DNA from: an uncultured Rhodospirillales bacterium
GTDB taxonomy: Bacteria > Pseudomonadota > Alphaproteobacteria > CACIAM-22H2
Length of the DNA: 64,000 nt
Assembly (NCBI GenBank): GCA_937926175.1
Contig: CALANV010000058.1
Location: forward strand, 62,001-126,000
Reading direction: 5' to 3'
Below are positions 48,367 to 59,613 of the stretch, in pieces (position 1 is the stretch's first letter; every line of letters starts with the position of its first letter). A program made the translations under genes and the position numbers. Under the pieces are notes generated by a model. It saw only the letters and a program-made list of their open reading frames with translations. It did not search any database and was not told the DNA's origin.

Positions 48367-49335
48367 ATGGCTCGCAAGAAGATCGCGTTGGTCGGCGCCG
48401 GCCAGATCGGCGGTACGCTCGCCCTGCTCGCCGGGCTCAAGGAACTGGGCGACGTCGTCCTGTTCGACATCGTCGAGGGCGTTCCCCAGGGCAAGGGCCT
48501 CGACATCGCCCAGTCGTCGACGATCGAAGGTTTCGACGCGAGCTTCCTCGGCACGAATGATTATGCCGACCTCAAGGGGGCCGACGTCGTCATCGTCACG
48601 GCCGGCGTGCCGCGCAAGCCGGGCATGAGCCGCGACGACCTGATCAACACCAACGCGAAGGTCATCGCGACGGTCGCGGAGAACATCAAGACGCATTGCC
48701 CGAACGCCTTCGTCATCGTCGTCACCAATCCGCTCGACGTCATGGTGTGGGTGATGCGCGAGCTCTCGGGCCTGCCGCACAACAAGGTCGTCGGCATGGC
48801 AGGTGTCCTCGACTCCGCGCGGTTCCGCTACTTCCTGGCCCAGGAGTTCAACGTTTCGGTCGAGGACGTCACGGCGTTCGTGCTCGGCGGCCATGGCGAC
48901 ACGATGGTGCCGCTGGTCCGCTATTCGACGGTCGCCGGCATCCCCGTGCCCGACCTGATCAAGATGGGCTGGTCGACGCAGGAGCGGATCGATAAGATCG
49001 TCCAGCGTACGCGCGACGGCGGCGCCGAGATCGTGAATCTGCTCAAGACGGGCTCGGCGTTCTATGCGCCGGCGGCTTCCGCGATCGAGATGGCGGCGAG
49101 CTATCTGCGCGACAAGAAGCGCGTCCTGCCCTGTGCGGCGTGGCTCACCGGCCAGTACGGCGTGAAGGACCTCTATGTCGGCGTGCCGGTCGTGATCGGC
49201 GCGGGCGGCGTCGAGCGCGTGGTCGAGATCAGCCTGAACGACGACGAGCGCGCCATGTTCGAGAAGTCCGTGAACGCCGTCCGCACGCTGTGCGGGGTCG
49301 CCGCGGACATGCTCAAGAAGGAAGGCAAGCTCTGA
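48367..49335 (+). CDS. mdh: Malate dehydrogenase
   Basis: A 322-residue NAD-dependent malate dehydrogenase of the LDH-like type found in Alphaproteobacteria. IALVGAGQIGGTLALLA is the NAD-binding fold, VTAGVPRKPGMSRDDL the mobile substrate loop (the Arg that distinguishes malate from lactate), DSARFRYFLAQ holds the catalytic Asp/Arg, and His176 in LGGHGDTMVP is the catalytic base. It interconverts malate and oxaloacetate. It precedes sucC by 174 bases. Confidence 0.97.
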   Translation: MARKKIALVGAGQIGGTLALLAGLKELGDVVLFDIVEGVPQGKGLDIAQSSTIEGFDASFLGTNDYADLKGADVVIVTAGVPRKPGMSRDDLINTNAKVIATVAENIKTHCPNAFVIVVTNPLDVMVWVMRELSGLPHNKVVGMAGVLDSARFRYFLAQEFNVSVEDVTAFVLGGHGDTMVPLVRYSTVAGIPVPDLIKMGWSTQERIDKIVQRTRDGGAEIVNLLKTGSAFYAPAASAIEMAASYLRDKKRVLPCAAWLTGQYGVKDLYVGVPVVIGAGGVERVVEISLNDDERAMFEKSVNAVRTLCGVAADMLKKEGKL

Positions 49336-49509
49336 CGGAACGGCGGCGCCCCGGCGTTTACGTTCGGTTCGTCGAGGGCGCCGTCAGGTGCGGTTGCAGG
49401 CTCGGGTCATAATGCTAAATTACGCGGCACTTCTACGCACGCGACATCGGACGACCCGCCCGGGCGGGCCGGGGCGACCGTCCTCTTCTTCCGAGTACCG
49501 GGGAGCGTC

Positions 49510-50706
49510 ATGAACATCCATGAGTATCAGGCCAAGTCCCTGCTCGCGCGCTACGGCGTGGCGATGCCGCGGGGCGGCGTCGCGTATACGCCGGATGAGG
49601 CCGAGAAGGTCGCCCGCGATCTCGGCGGTTCGGTCTGGGTCGTCAAGGCGCAGATCCACGCCGGCGGCCGCGGAGCGGGACATTTCAAGGAGGATCCGCA
49701 GGGCAAGGGCGGCGTCCGCGTCGTCAAGTCCACGGCCGACGTGAAGGCGGCTGCGGCCGCCATGATCGGCAAGACGCTCGTCACGAAACAGACCGGCCCC
49801 AAGGGCAAGGAGGTCAAGCGCGTCTACGTCGAGGAAGGCTGCGACATCAAGCGCGAGCTCTATCTCGGCATGCTGATCGATCGCGCGACGAGCCGCGTCA
49901 CCATCATCGCCTCGACCGAAGGCGGCATGGAGATCGAGGAGGTCGCCGCGAAGCACCCCGAGAAGATCCTGAAGGTCGCGATCGATCCGGCGACGGGACT
50001 GCAGCCGTTCCATGCGCGCAAGATCGCCTTCGGGCTCGGGCTCGAAGGCAAGCAGGTCGGATCCGCCGTCAAGTTCGTGACGGCGATGCACGAGGCGTTC
50101 GTCGGTCTCGACTGTTCGATCGTCGAGATCAATCCGCTCGTCGTCACCGGGGCGGGCGAAGTGCTGGCGCTCGATGCCAAGATCAATTTCGACGACAACG
50201 CGCTGTTCCGTCACAAGGACATCGAGGAGCTCCGCGATCCCGACGAAGAGGATCCGATGGAGCTCGAGGCAGCGAAGCATTCGCTCAGCTACGTCAAGCT
50301 CGACGGCAACATCGGTTGCATGGTCAATGGCGCCGGTCTCGCCATGGCGACCATGGACATCATCAAGCTGTATGGCGGCGAGCCCGCCAACTTCCTCGAC
50401 GTCGGCGGCGGCGCCACGCGCGAGCGCGTCACCACCGCATTCAAGCTGATTCTGTCGGATCCGAACGTCGAGGGCATTCTGGTCAACATCTTCGGCGGCA
50501 TCATGCGCTGCGACGTCATTGCCGAAGGCGTGGTCGCTGCGGCGCGCGAGGTCGCGCTCAACGTGCCGCTCGTCGTCCGCCTCGAAGGCACGAATGTCGA
50601 GCTGGGCAAGAAGGTTCTCAAGCAGTCGGGTCTCAAGATCATTTCCGCCGACAATCTCGCCGACGCCGCGGAGAAGATCGTCAAGGCCGTGAAGGAGGCC
50701 GCGTAA
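49510..50706 (+). CDS. sucC: Succinyl-CoA synthetase beta subunit
   Basis: SucC, 398 residues, has the ATP-grasp domain from MNIHEYQAKSLLARYGV through VVKAQIHAGGRGAGHFK and the CoA-ligase C-terminal domain including LDVGGGATRERV and NIFGGIMRCDVIAEGVV. With SucD it makes succinate from succinyl-CoA with substrate-level phosphorylation. The start lies after GGGGAGCGTC. sucD begins three bases after the stop, so the two are coupled. Confidence 0.98.
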   Translation: MNIHEYQAKSLLARYGVAMPRGGVAYTPDEAEKVARDLGGSVWVVKAQIHAGGRGAGHFKEDPQGKGGVRVVKSTADVKAAAAAMIGKTLVTKQTGPKGKEVKRVYVEEGCDIKRELYLGMLIDRATSRVTIIASTEGGMEIEEVAAKHPEKILKVAIDPATGLQPFHARKIAFGLGLEGKQVGSAVKFVTAMHEAFVGLDCSIVEINPLVVTGAGEVLALDAKINFDDNALFRHKDIEELRDPDEEDPMELEAAKHSLSYVKLDGNIGCMVNGAGLAMATMDIIKLYGGEPANFLDVGGGATRERVTTAFKLILSDPNVEGILVNIFGGIMRCDVIAEGVVAAAREVALNVPLVVRLEGTNVELGKKVLKQSGLKIISADNLADAAEKIVKAVKEAA

Positions 50707-50709
50707 GCG

Positions 50710-51585
50710 ATGGCCGTTCTCGTCGACAAGAACACGAAAGTCATCTGCCAGGGTTTCACCGGCGCGCAGGGCACGTTCCATTCCGAGCAGGCGATCGCCT
50801 ACGGCACCAAGATGGTCGGCGGCGTCACGCCGGGCAAAGGCGGGACGAAGCACCTCGACCTGCCGGTGTTCGACACCGTCGCCGAGGCGGTGGCCAAGAC
50901 CGGCGCCGATGCCTCGGTGATCTACGTGCCGCCGCCGTTCGCGGCCGATGCGATCCTCGAGGCGATCGACGCCGAGGTCCCGCTCGTCGTCTGTATCACC
51001 GAGGGCATCCCCGTGCTCGACATGGTGCGGGTCAAGCGGGCGCTGGCGGGCTCCAAGACGCGCCTCATCGGGCCGAACTGCCCGGGGATTATCACGCCGG
51101 GCGAATGCAAGATCGGCATCATGCCCGGCCACATCCATTCTCGGGGTAAGATCGGCATCGTGTCGCGGTCGGGCACGCTGACCTACGAGGCGGTCGCGCA
51201 GACCACGGCGGCCGGGCTGGGGCAGTCCACCTGCATCGGCATCGGGGGCGACCCGGTCAACGGCACCAATTTCATCGACTGCCTCGAGCTGTTCCTTAAG
51301 GATCCCGAAACCGAGGCGATCATAATGATCGGCGAGATCGGCGGCACGGCCGAGGAGGAGGCGGCCGAGTTCCTCAAATCCTCCAAGGTCAAGAAGCCGG
51401 TGGTCGGGTTCATCGCGGGTACCACGGCCCCGCCGGGGCGTCGCATGGGCCATGCCGGCGCCATCATCTCGGGCGGCAAGGGCAGCGCGGGCGACAAGAT
51501 CGAGGCGATGAAGTCGGCCGGCATTCGGGTCGCGGATTCCCCGGCGGCGCTCGGGAGCACGATGCTCAAGGTCCTCAAGGGCTAG
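50710..51585 (+). CDS. sucD: Succinyl-CoA synthetase alpha subunit
   Basis: A 291-residue alpha subunit. CQGFTGAQGTFHSEQAIAYG binds CoA, RLIGPNCPGIITPGECKIGI and GTLTYEAV are conserved, and His248 in GRRMGHAGAIISGGKG is the residue phosphorylated during catalysis. Together with SucC it forms the heterodimer or tetramer. sucA follows on the same strand 97 bases later, keeping the mdh-sucCDAB order. Confidence 0.98.
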   Translation: MAVLVDKNTKVICQGFTGAQGTFHSEQAIAYGTKMVGGVTPGKGGTKHLDLPVFDTVAEAVAKTGADASVIYVPPPFAADAILEAIDAEVPLVVCITEGIPVLDMVRVKRALAGSKTRLIGPNCPGIITPGECKIGIMPGHIHSRGKIGIVSRSGTLTYEAVAQTTAAGLGQSTCIGIGGDPVNGTNFIDCLELFLKDPETEAIIMIGEIGGTAEEEAAEFLKSSKVKKPVVGFIAGTTAPPGRRMGHAGAIISGGKGSAGDKIEAMKSAGIRVADSPAALGSTMLKVLKG

Positions 51586-51682
51586 GCTTTTGCAGCGGGC
51601 CGCACCCGCCCATATAAAGGGTGCGACGACGGGGGTATACCCAAAACGGCGCCCCGGCCGATGATCCGGGCCGCCCCATCAG

Positions 51683-54556
<2,874 letters not shown>

Positions 54557-54602
54557 CCCAACCCAACCTTTCAAAGGCAAGAGTCGAAGAGGCGACAGAC
54601 CA

Positions 54603-55841
54603 ATGGCCGTGGAAATCCGGGTGCCCGCGCTGGGCGAATCCGTCACCGAGGCGACGGTGGCGAAGTGGTTCCGCAAGGTCGGCGACACCGTTGCCGCCGA
54701 CGAGCCGCTGGTCGAGCTCGAGACCGACAAGGTGACCGTCGAGGTCAACGCCCCGGCGGCCGGCACGCTCACCGAGATCAAGGCCGATGCCGGTGCGACC
54801 GTGGAAGTCGGCGCGCTGCTCGGCAGCCTGACGGAGGGTGCGGCCCCGGCCAAGACGGCCGCGCAGACCGGCATGGCGGCTGGCGGCGCGAAGCCGGCGC
54901 CGGCCGCGGCTGCACCGGCTGCGCCCGCGCCGCAGGCCGCAGCACCCGCGAAGCAGCCGGGACCCGCGGCGCGCAAGGCACTCGCCGAATCCGGCCTCGA
55001 TCCCAGTGCCGTGCCCGGCACCGGCAAGGACGGCCGCATCACCAAGGCCGACGTGGCGACGGCGCTGCAGGGCCGCCAGCCGCAACCCGCACCGCAGCCG
55101 GCTCCCCAGCCGGCCGTGGCGCGTGCGCCGCGCGAACTGGGGCCGCGCGAGGAGCGCGTGCGCATGACGCGGCTGCGCAAGCGCATCGCCGAGCGCCTCA
55201 AGGAGGCGCAGAACACCGCCGCCATGCTCACGACCTTCAACGAGGTGGACATGAGCGCGGTGATGGCGTTGCGCGAGCGTTACAAGGACACGTTCGAGAA
55301 GAAGCACGGCGTGAAGCTCGGCTTTATGTCCTTCTTCGTGAAGGCGTGCATCGTGGCGCTCAAGGAGCTGCCGGCCGTCAACGCCGAGATCGACGGCGAC
55401 GACATCATCTACAAGAACCACTACGACATCGGCGTGGCGGTGTCGGCGCCGCAGGGGCTCGTCGTGCCGGTGGTGCGGGACGCCGATCAGATGAGCTTCG
55501 CCGAGATCGAGAAGACGATCGCCGAGCTCAGCCGCAAGGCACGCGACGGCAAGCTCACGATCGAGGAGCTGTCGGGCGGCACCTTCACCATCTCCAACGG
55601 CGGCATCTTCGGCTCGCTGATGTCGACGCCAATTCTCAATCCGCCGCAGTCGGGCATCCTCGGCATGCACAAGATCCAGCCCCGCCCGGTCGCGATCGGC
55701 GACAGGGTCGAGGTGCGGCCGATGATGTATCTCGCCCTCAGCTACGACCACCGCATCATCGACGGTCGCGAGGCGGTGACGTTCCTCGTTCGCGTCAAGG
55801 AATGCATCGAGGATCCGCAGCGCCTGATCCTCGACATTTGA
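54603..55841 (+). CDS. sucB: Dihydrolipoamide succinyltransferase (E2 of 2-oxoglutarate dehydrogenase)
   Basis: A 412-residue E2 core. One lipoyl domain carries lipoylated Lys43 (LVELETDKVTVEV). An Ala/Pro linker (about 85-120) leads to the peripheral-subunit-binding domain (ARKALAESGLDPSAVPGTGKDGRITKADV, in part) and the catalytic domain with His383 and Asp in YDHRIIDGREAV. It transfers succinyl groups to CoA. The succinyl type is indicated by neighbours and by FNEVDMSAVMALRERYKDTF. A decayed gene fragment lies between it and lpdA. Confidence 0.97.
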   Translation: MAVEIRVPALGESVTEATVAKWFRKVGDTVAADEPLVELETDKVTVEVNAPAAGTLTEIKADAGATVEVGALLGSLTEGAAPAKTAAQTGMAAGGAKPAPAAAAPAAPAPQAAAPAKQPGPAARKALAESGLDPSAVPGTGKDGRITKADVATALQGRQPQPAPQPAPQPAVARAPRELGPREERVRMTRLRKRIAERLKEAQNTAAMLTTFNEVDMSAVMALRERYKDTFEKKHGVKLGFMSFFVKACIVALKELPAVNAEIDGDDIIYKNHYDIGVAVSAPQGLVVPVVRDADQMSFAEIEKTIAELSRKARDGKLTIEELSGGTFTISNGGIFGSLMSTPILNPPQSGILGMHKIQPRPVAIGDRVEVRPMMYLALSYDHRIIDGREAVTFLVRVKECIEDPQRLILDI

Positions 55842-55889
55842 GTGTCAGATCGCGGTCCCGGCGGTTCCTGATTCGGGCGGCACGCGGAT

Positions 55890-56050
55890 TCACGCGGGTC
55901 CGGTTCCCTCCGCCGCCGCCAGCGCCCGGGCCTCGGGCAGGCGCTGTGGCGGGGTGAAGTCCTCCAGGTCGTGGATCAACACGTCGGCGCCCGGCAGGAA
56001 CAGGTAGGAGCGGCGGAGCGAAACGGCGCGCCGCGGGCCGGCCGCGGTCT
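55890..56050 (-). pseudogene. Remnant of a CitE/HpcH-HpaI-type lyase gene
   Basis: The minus strand reads LRRSYLFLPGADVLIHDLED and FTPPQRLPEARALAAAEG before a stop at 55890. This fuses the conserved N-terminal RSYLF-PG motif directly to GADVLI-DLEDFTPP, which in intact CoA-ester lyases are separated by some 12 more residues. No start codon context and nothing of the remaining 200 residues is present. It is a degraded, internally deleted fragment in the sucB-lpdA spacer, opposite in direction to the operon. The rest of this 380-base gap shows nothing else. Confidence 0.65.
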
Positions 56051-56221
56051 GTTCACGTGTCGTCGGCCCCTCATGTTCGCCCGGAACGGGGGGCGATTCT
56101 CGGCCGGTGCGACAGGCCAGATAAACGGTTCCTCAACCCAGCCATGCGCGGGCCGGCAGCCCCTTGTCGGGCGGCGGGGATTGCGGCAAGGTCCGGCGCG
56201 TTTTCAGCGGAAGGGATGAAC

Positions 56222-57631
56222 ATGGCCGACAATCAATACGATCTGGTCGTCATCGGTGCCGGTCCCGGCGGCTATGTATGCGCGATTCGCGCAGCGCAGC
56301 TCGGTATGCGCGTCGCCTGCGTCGAGAAACGCGAGACGCTCGGCGGCACCTGTCTCAATGTCGGCTGCATCCCGTCCAAGGCCCTACTGCAGTCCTCGGA
56401 GAAGTTCCACGAGGCCAATCACGGCCTTGCCGTGCACGGCGTCAAGATCGGCCGGGTCGAACTCGACCTCAAGGCGATGATGGGCCACAAGGACAAGGTC
56501 GTCGCCGACAACGTCAACGGCGTCGCCTATCTGTTCAAGAAGAACAAGGTCGACTGGGTGAAGGGCACCGCTCGCGTGGTCGACGGCGCGACCGTCGCCG
56601 TGGCGCTCAACGGCGGCGGCACGCAGACGCTGAAGACCAAGGCGATCATCGTCGCCACCGGCTCGGACGTCATGTCGTTGCCGGGCATCGAAATCGACGA
56701 GAAGCGGATCGTGTCGTCGACCGGCGCGCTGGCGCTGGAGAGCGTGCCGAAGCGCCTGATCGTCATCGGCGGCGGCTATATCGGGCTCGAGATGGGATCC
56801 GTCTGGCAGCGCCTCGGCGCGCAGGTCATCGTCGTCGAGTTCCTCGACCGCATCCTGCCCGGCATGGACGGCGAGGTCTCGAAGCAGATGCAACGCATCC
56901 TCGGCAAGCAGGGCATGACGTTCAAGCTCGGGACCAAGGTCACCGGCGCCAAGGTCACCGGCAACGGCGTCAAGGTGACGGTCGAGCCGGCCAAAGGCGG
57001 GCCGGCGGAGACGCTCGAGGCCGACATCGTGCTCGTCGCGATCGGCCGCCGGCCCTATACCGACGGGCTTGGCCTCGAGGAGGCTGGCGTTGCGCTCGAC
57101 GAGCGCGGCCGGATCAAGACCGATGAGCATTTCGCGACCAACGTGCCGGGGATCTATGCCATCGGTGACGTGATCGCCGGCCCGATGCTGGCGCACAAGG
57201 CATCGGAGGAAGGTGTCGCCCTGGCCGAGCTGCTCGCCGGCCAGGTGGGGCACGTGAACTACGATGCGATCCCGGGCGTGGTCTACACGTGGCCCGAGGC
57301 GGCGTCGGTCGGCAAGACCGAGGAGCAGCTCAAGGAAGCCGGCATTGCCTACAAGGCAGGCAAGTTTCCGTTCACGGCGAACGGCCGCGCCCGCGCCATG
57401 GCGATGACCGACGGCTTCGTGAAAGTGCTGGCGGATGCCGCCACCGACCGCGTGCTCGGCGTGCACATTGTCGGGCCGAATGCCGGCGACATGATCGCGG
57501 AGGCGGTGCTTGCCATGGAGTTCGGCGCCTCGGCCGAGGACATCGCCCGGACCTGCCATGCGCACCCGACGCTGAGCGAGGCGATGAAGGAAGCCGCCCT
57601 CGCCGTCGACGGCCGGCCGATCCACATCTGA
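56222..57631 (+). CDS. lpdA: Dihydrolipoyl dehydrogenase (E3)
   Basis: A 469-residue FAD disulfide oxidoreductase regenerating lipoamide for the 2-oxoglutarate complex. VVIGAGPGGYVCAIRAAQLG binds FAD, Cys44 and Cys49 in GGTCLNVGCIPSKALL form the redox disulfide, VIGGGYIGLEMGSVW binds NAD, and His448 in CHAHPTLSEA is the catalytic base at the dimer interface. ATG 56222 is chosen as GGAAGGG lies six bases before it. A strong terminator follows 131 bases after the stop. Confidence 0.97.
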   Translation: MADNQYDLVVIGAGPGGYVCAIRAAQLGMRVACVEKRETLGGTCLNVGCIPSKALLQSSEKFHEANHGLAVHGVKIGRVELDLKAMMGHKDKVVADNVNGVAYLFKKNKVDWVKGTARVVDGATVAVALNGGGTQTLKTKAIIVATGSDVMSLPGIEIDEKRIVSSTGALALESVPKRLIVIGGGYIGLEMGSVWQRLGAQVIVVEFLDRILPGMDGEVSKQMQRILGKQGMTFKLGTKVTGAKVTGNGVKVTVEPAKGGPAETLEADIVLVAIGRRPYTDGLGLEEAGVALDERGRIKTDEHFATNVPGIYAIGDVIAGPMLAHKASEEGVALAELLAGQVGHVNYDAIPGVVYTWPEAASVGKTEEQLKEAGIAYKAGKFPFTANGRARAMAMTDGFVKVLADAATDRVLGVHIVGPNAGDMIAEAVLAMEFGASAEDIARTCHAHPTLSEAMKEAALAVDGRPIHI

Positions 57632-57762
57632 GCATCCATCGGCGTGGGCAATTCGCCCATTCCGGAACCGGGGACGAGAAAAACCGCGAGACCGATCCGC
57701 GCCGCGCAAGAAAGTGGATTGACGCGCCCGGCGGTTCCCCGTTCAATCCGGGCCGGCGAAAT

Positions 57763-57803
57763 GCGCCCGCAGGGTGTAAGGACCCGGCGGGCGCTTTTCG
57801 TTT
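57763..57803 (+). terminator. Rho-independent terminator of the suc-lpd operon
   Basis: GCGCCCGC and GCGGGCGC pair, with inner AGGGT/ACCC pairing around a short loop, followed by TTTTCGTTT. It lies 131 bases after the lpdA stop on the plus strand. Confidence 0.85.
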
Positions 57804-57815
57804 GGACCGGGGCCT

Positions 57816-58082
57816 CGTGTCCCGCTGGCCTGCCGTCCCGGCTGTCCCACTGTCCCACCGTTCCTCTGTCCCAGGGTGCAGTGGTCCTGACGTCCGCTGT
57901 TCCAGCACCTGCCGGCGGCTGAAGGCGCCGGCCCAAGACGCGCTGAAACGGCGGAACACGTTGAGGTGCCGGGAAAATTGGTCTGCTTCAGCGTTGCCCC
58001 GTCGTCGCCCGTGGCCCATCATGCCCCGTGTCCCACCATGCCGTTGTCCCACGCCCCTTCGTCCCGGTGTCCCACCGTCCCA
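57816..58082. repeat. Degenerate tandem GTCCCA repeats
   Basis: About ten GTCCC words, most as TGTCCCA(C/G), recur at irregular 9-25-base spacing in two clusters (57816-57880 and 58020-58082). A similar GTGGGACACTTGGGACA patch occurs near 3956-3973. There are no conserved spacers, so it is not a CRISPR array. Confidence 0.55.
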
Positions 58083-58195
58083 GGACGTGATGAGGTGATG
58101 CAGGGGCGCCGGTGCGAATCGGACGGCGGCATCGACGTCGCGACCGAGGCAAGGTTCCTGCCGTTAGGGGCCAGGGGCCGGAAGGGCGGGCCCGC

Positions 58196-58854
58196 TCAGG
58201 GCGCCTTTTCCTGTTCGGTGACTCCCTGGGCCGCCATCATCCGCATGACCGCCGGCCGGACCTTCACGAGGTCGGTGCAGCGCTTGATGTTCGCACGGCG
58301 ATAGGCGGGCTTGTCGAGCCAGCGGCTCCAGCGGGCGACCATGTGCAGGAACAGATCGGCGGCACTGAACGTGGCCCCGAGCAGATACGGGCCGCCCGCG
58401 CCGAGATGTGCGTCGACATGGGCGAACATGGAGCCGAGCTGCCGCTCGCAGCGGTCTTGAGTTCGGCGCGTCGCGCGGCATCGTCGAAATGCTTCTCGGG
58501 ATAGAAATATTCTGAACGTCGTCTGCACCGTGTTAGAGAGGTAGAGCAGCCATTCATAGAGATGGCCGCGACCGGGCGTGCCGGGCGCCGGCGCCAGACC
58601 CGCCGCCGGATGCCGGTCGGCGAGATGAAGAATGATCGCCGCCGTCTCGGTGAACACGTCGCTGCCGGTGACGAGCACGGGGACGCGGCCCTTTTGGGGT
58701 TCACCTCGTTTGGGGTTCACCTCGAGAAAGGCGGCGTGCGCAGGTCGCCGCGGTCGAGATCGACGCGGATCAGTTCGTACGGGACACCGATCTTTTCGAG
58801 CGCTGCATGTGGCGCCATCGCCGCCGATCCCGGAAAGAAGAACAGCTTGTACAT
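58196..58854 (-). pseudogene. Frameshifted glutathione S-transferase-like gene
   Basis: Reading the minus strand from ATG 58854 gives MYKLFFFPGSAAMAPHAALE and YELIRVDLDRGDLRTP, a GST thioredoxin-fold start, then a one-base loss (CCGCC for expected CCGGCC near 58733) moves the frame. FLEVNPK follows, then an 18-base in-frame near-duplication (GAGGTGAACCCCAAA twice), and GRVPVLVTGSDVFTETAAII in the new frame. A one-base gain near 58505 and a one-base loss near 58458 bracket FYPEKHFDDAARRAELKTAA. The C-terminal helical domain ends normally. Three small shifts suggest decay or sequencing error. Confidence 0.75.
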
Positions 58855-58863
58855 CCCGCGCGC

Positions 58864-59493
58864 TCACAATCCGACGAGGTTGCGGACCGCAAACCACACG
58901 GCTGCGATCGCGCCGATGACCACGCCGGCCGCTATCGCCAACGCGATGACGCCGAGGACGAGGCCGGCGATGATGAAGACGCCGTCATATGCGATCAGGC
59001 CGAGTGCCATGACCGCCATGGCGACGGCCGGCGGCTGATTGGCGAAGGGGATCGGCAGCGCCACCAGGGTCGCGAGAACGGCGAACACCACGCCGAGTAC
59101 TCGTTCGGCGAGGGGGGCCGCCATGAATTCCAATCGCGGCCGCAGCATCCGCTCGATCTTCACGAGATACGGCACCGACTTCGCGGCCATGGTCCGGAAG
59201 TCTTCCATGCCGATCGAGCGCGAGCGCAGCCATGCCGGCAGCCAGGGACGGTGCCAGCCCATGATCATCTGCATCGCGACGATCACCTGCGGAATGCCGA
59301 AGACCGTCGACAGGCCCGGGATGGCGCCGAGGCCGACCGCGTTGGGCAGCGACAGGATCAGCATCAGGACGCCGAAGGCGCGGTCGCCGAGCAGGGCGAG
59401 AAGATCGTCGAGCGATACGCGCAACTTCGGCTCGCAGGCGAGCTTGGTGATGATCTCTGAGACGCGGCGATGCTCTTCGTGCGGATTGGCCAT
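58864..59493 (-). CDS. ExoD-family membrane protein
   Basis: A 209-residue membrane protein with four predicted helices. The pattern VSLDDLLALLGDRAFGVLML, SLPNAVGLGAIPGLSTVFGIP and QMIMGWHRPWLPAWL is diagnostic for ExoD, named for a Sinorhizobium locus needed for exopolysaccharide production and alkaline tolerance; its molecular role is unknown. ATG 59493 is preferred because sequence upstream in the frame is not conserved. It lies nine bases upstream of the broken GST gene on the same strand and is divergent from the MFS gene. Confidence 0.88.
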   Translation of the reverse strand: MANPHEEHRRVSEIITKLACEPKLRVSLDDLLALLGDRAFGVLMLILSLPNAVGLGAIPGLSTVFGIPQVIVAMQMIMGWHRPWLPAWLRSRSIGMEDFRTMAAKSVPYLVKIERMLRPRLEFMAAPLAERVLGVVFAVLATLVALPIPFANQPPAVAMAVMALGLIAYDGVFIIAGLVLGVIALAIAAGVVIGAIAAVWFAVRNLVGL

Positions 59494-59613
59494 GCGGGTG
59501 GGAGATCCGTGGGCTGGAGGAACGCCGGAATGGACGACCGCGCCGCATCCTAGCGATGCGGCGCGCGGCAGGTCAAAATACACGAGTCCGGACCACCCGC
59601 CTCATTCGTCTTC

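Larger units (their letters stand above)
57632..58195. other. Spacer after lpdA with terminator and TGTCCCA-rich repeats
   Basis: No gene is supported in these 564 bases. It holds the operon terminator at 57763-57802 and, at about 57816-58082, around ten copies of a GTCCC/GTCCCA word. The open frames through it differ in all phases and follow the repeat period, so they are not coding. Confidence 0.55.

Noticed and set aside
57816..58082. CRISPR array
   Set aside because: The repeated word is only 6-9 bases, spacing is irregular and there are no unique spacers or cas genes.
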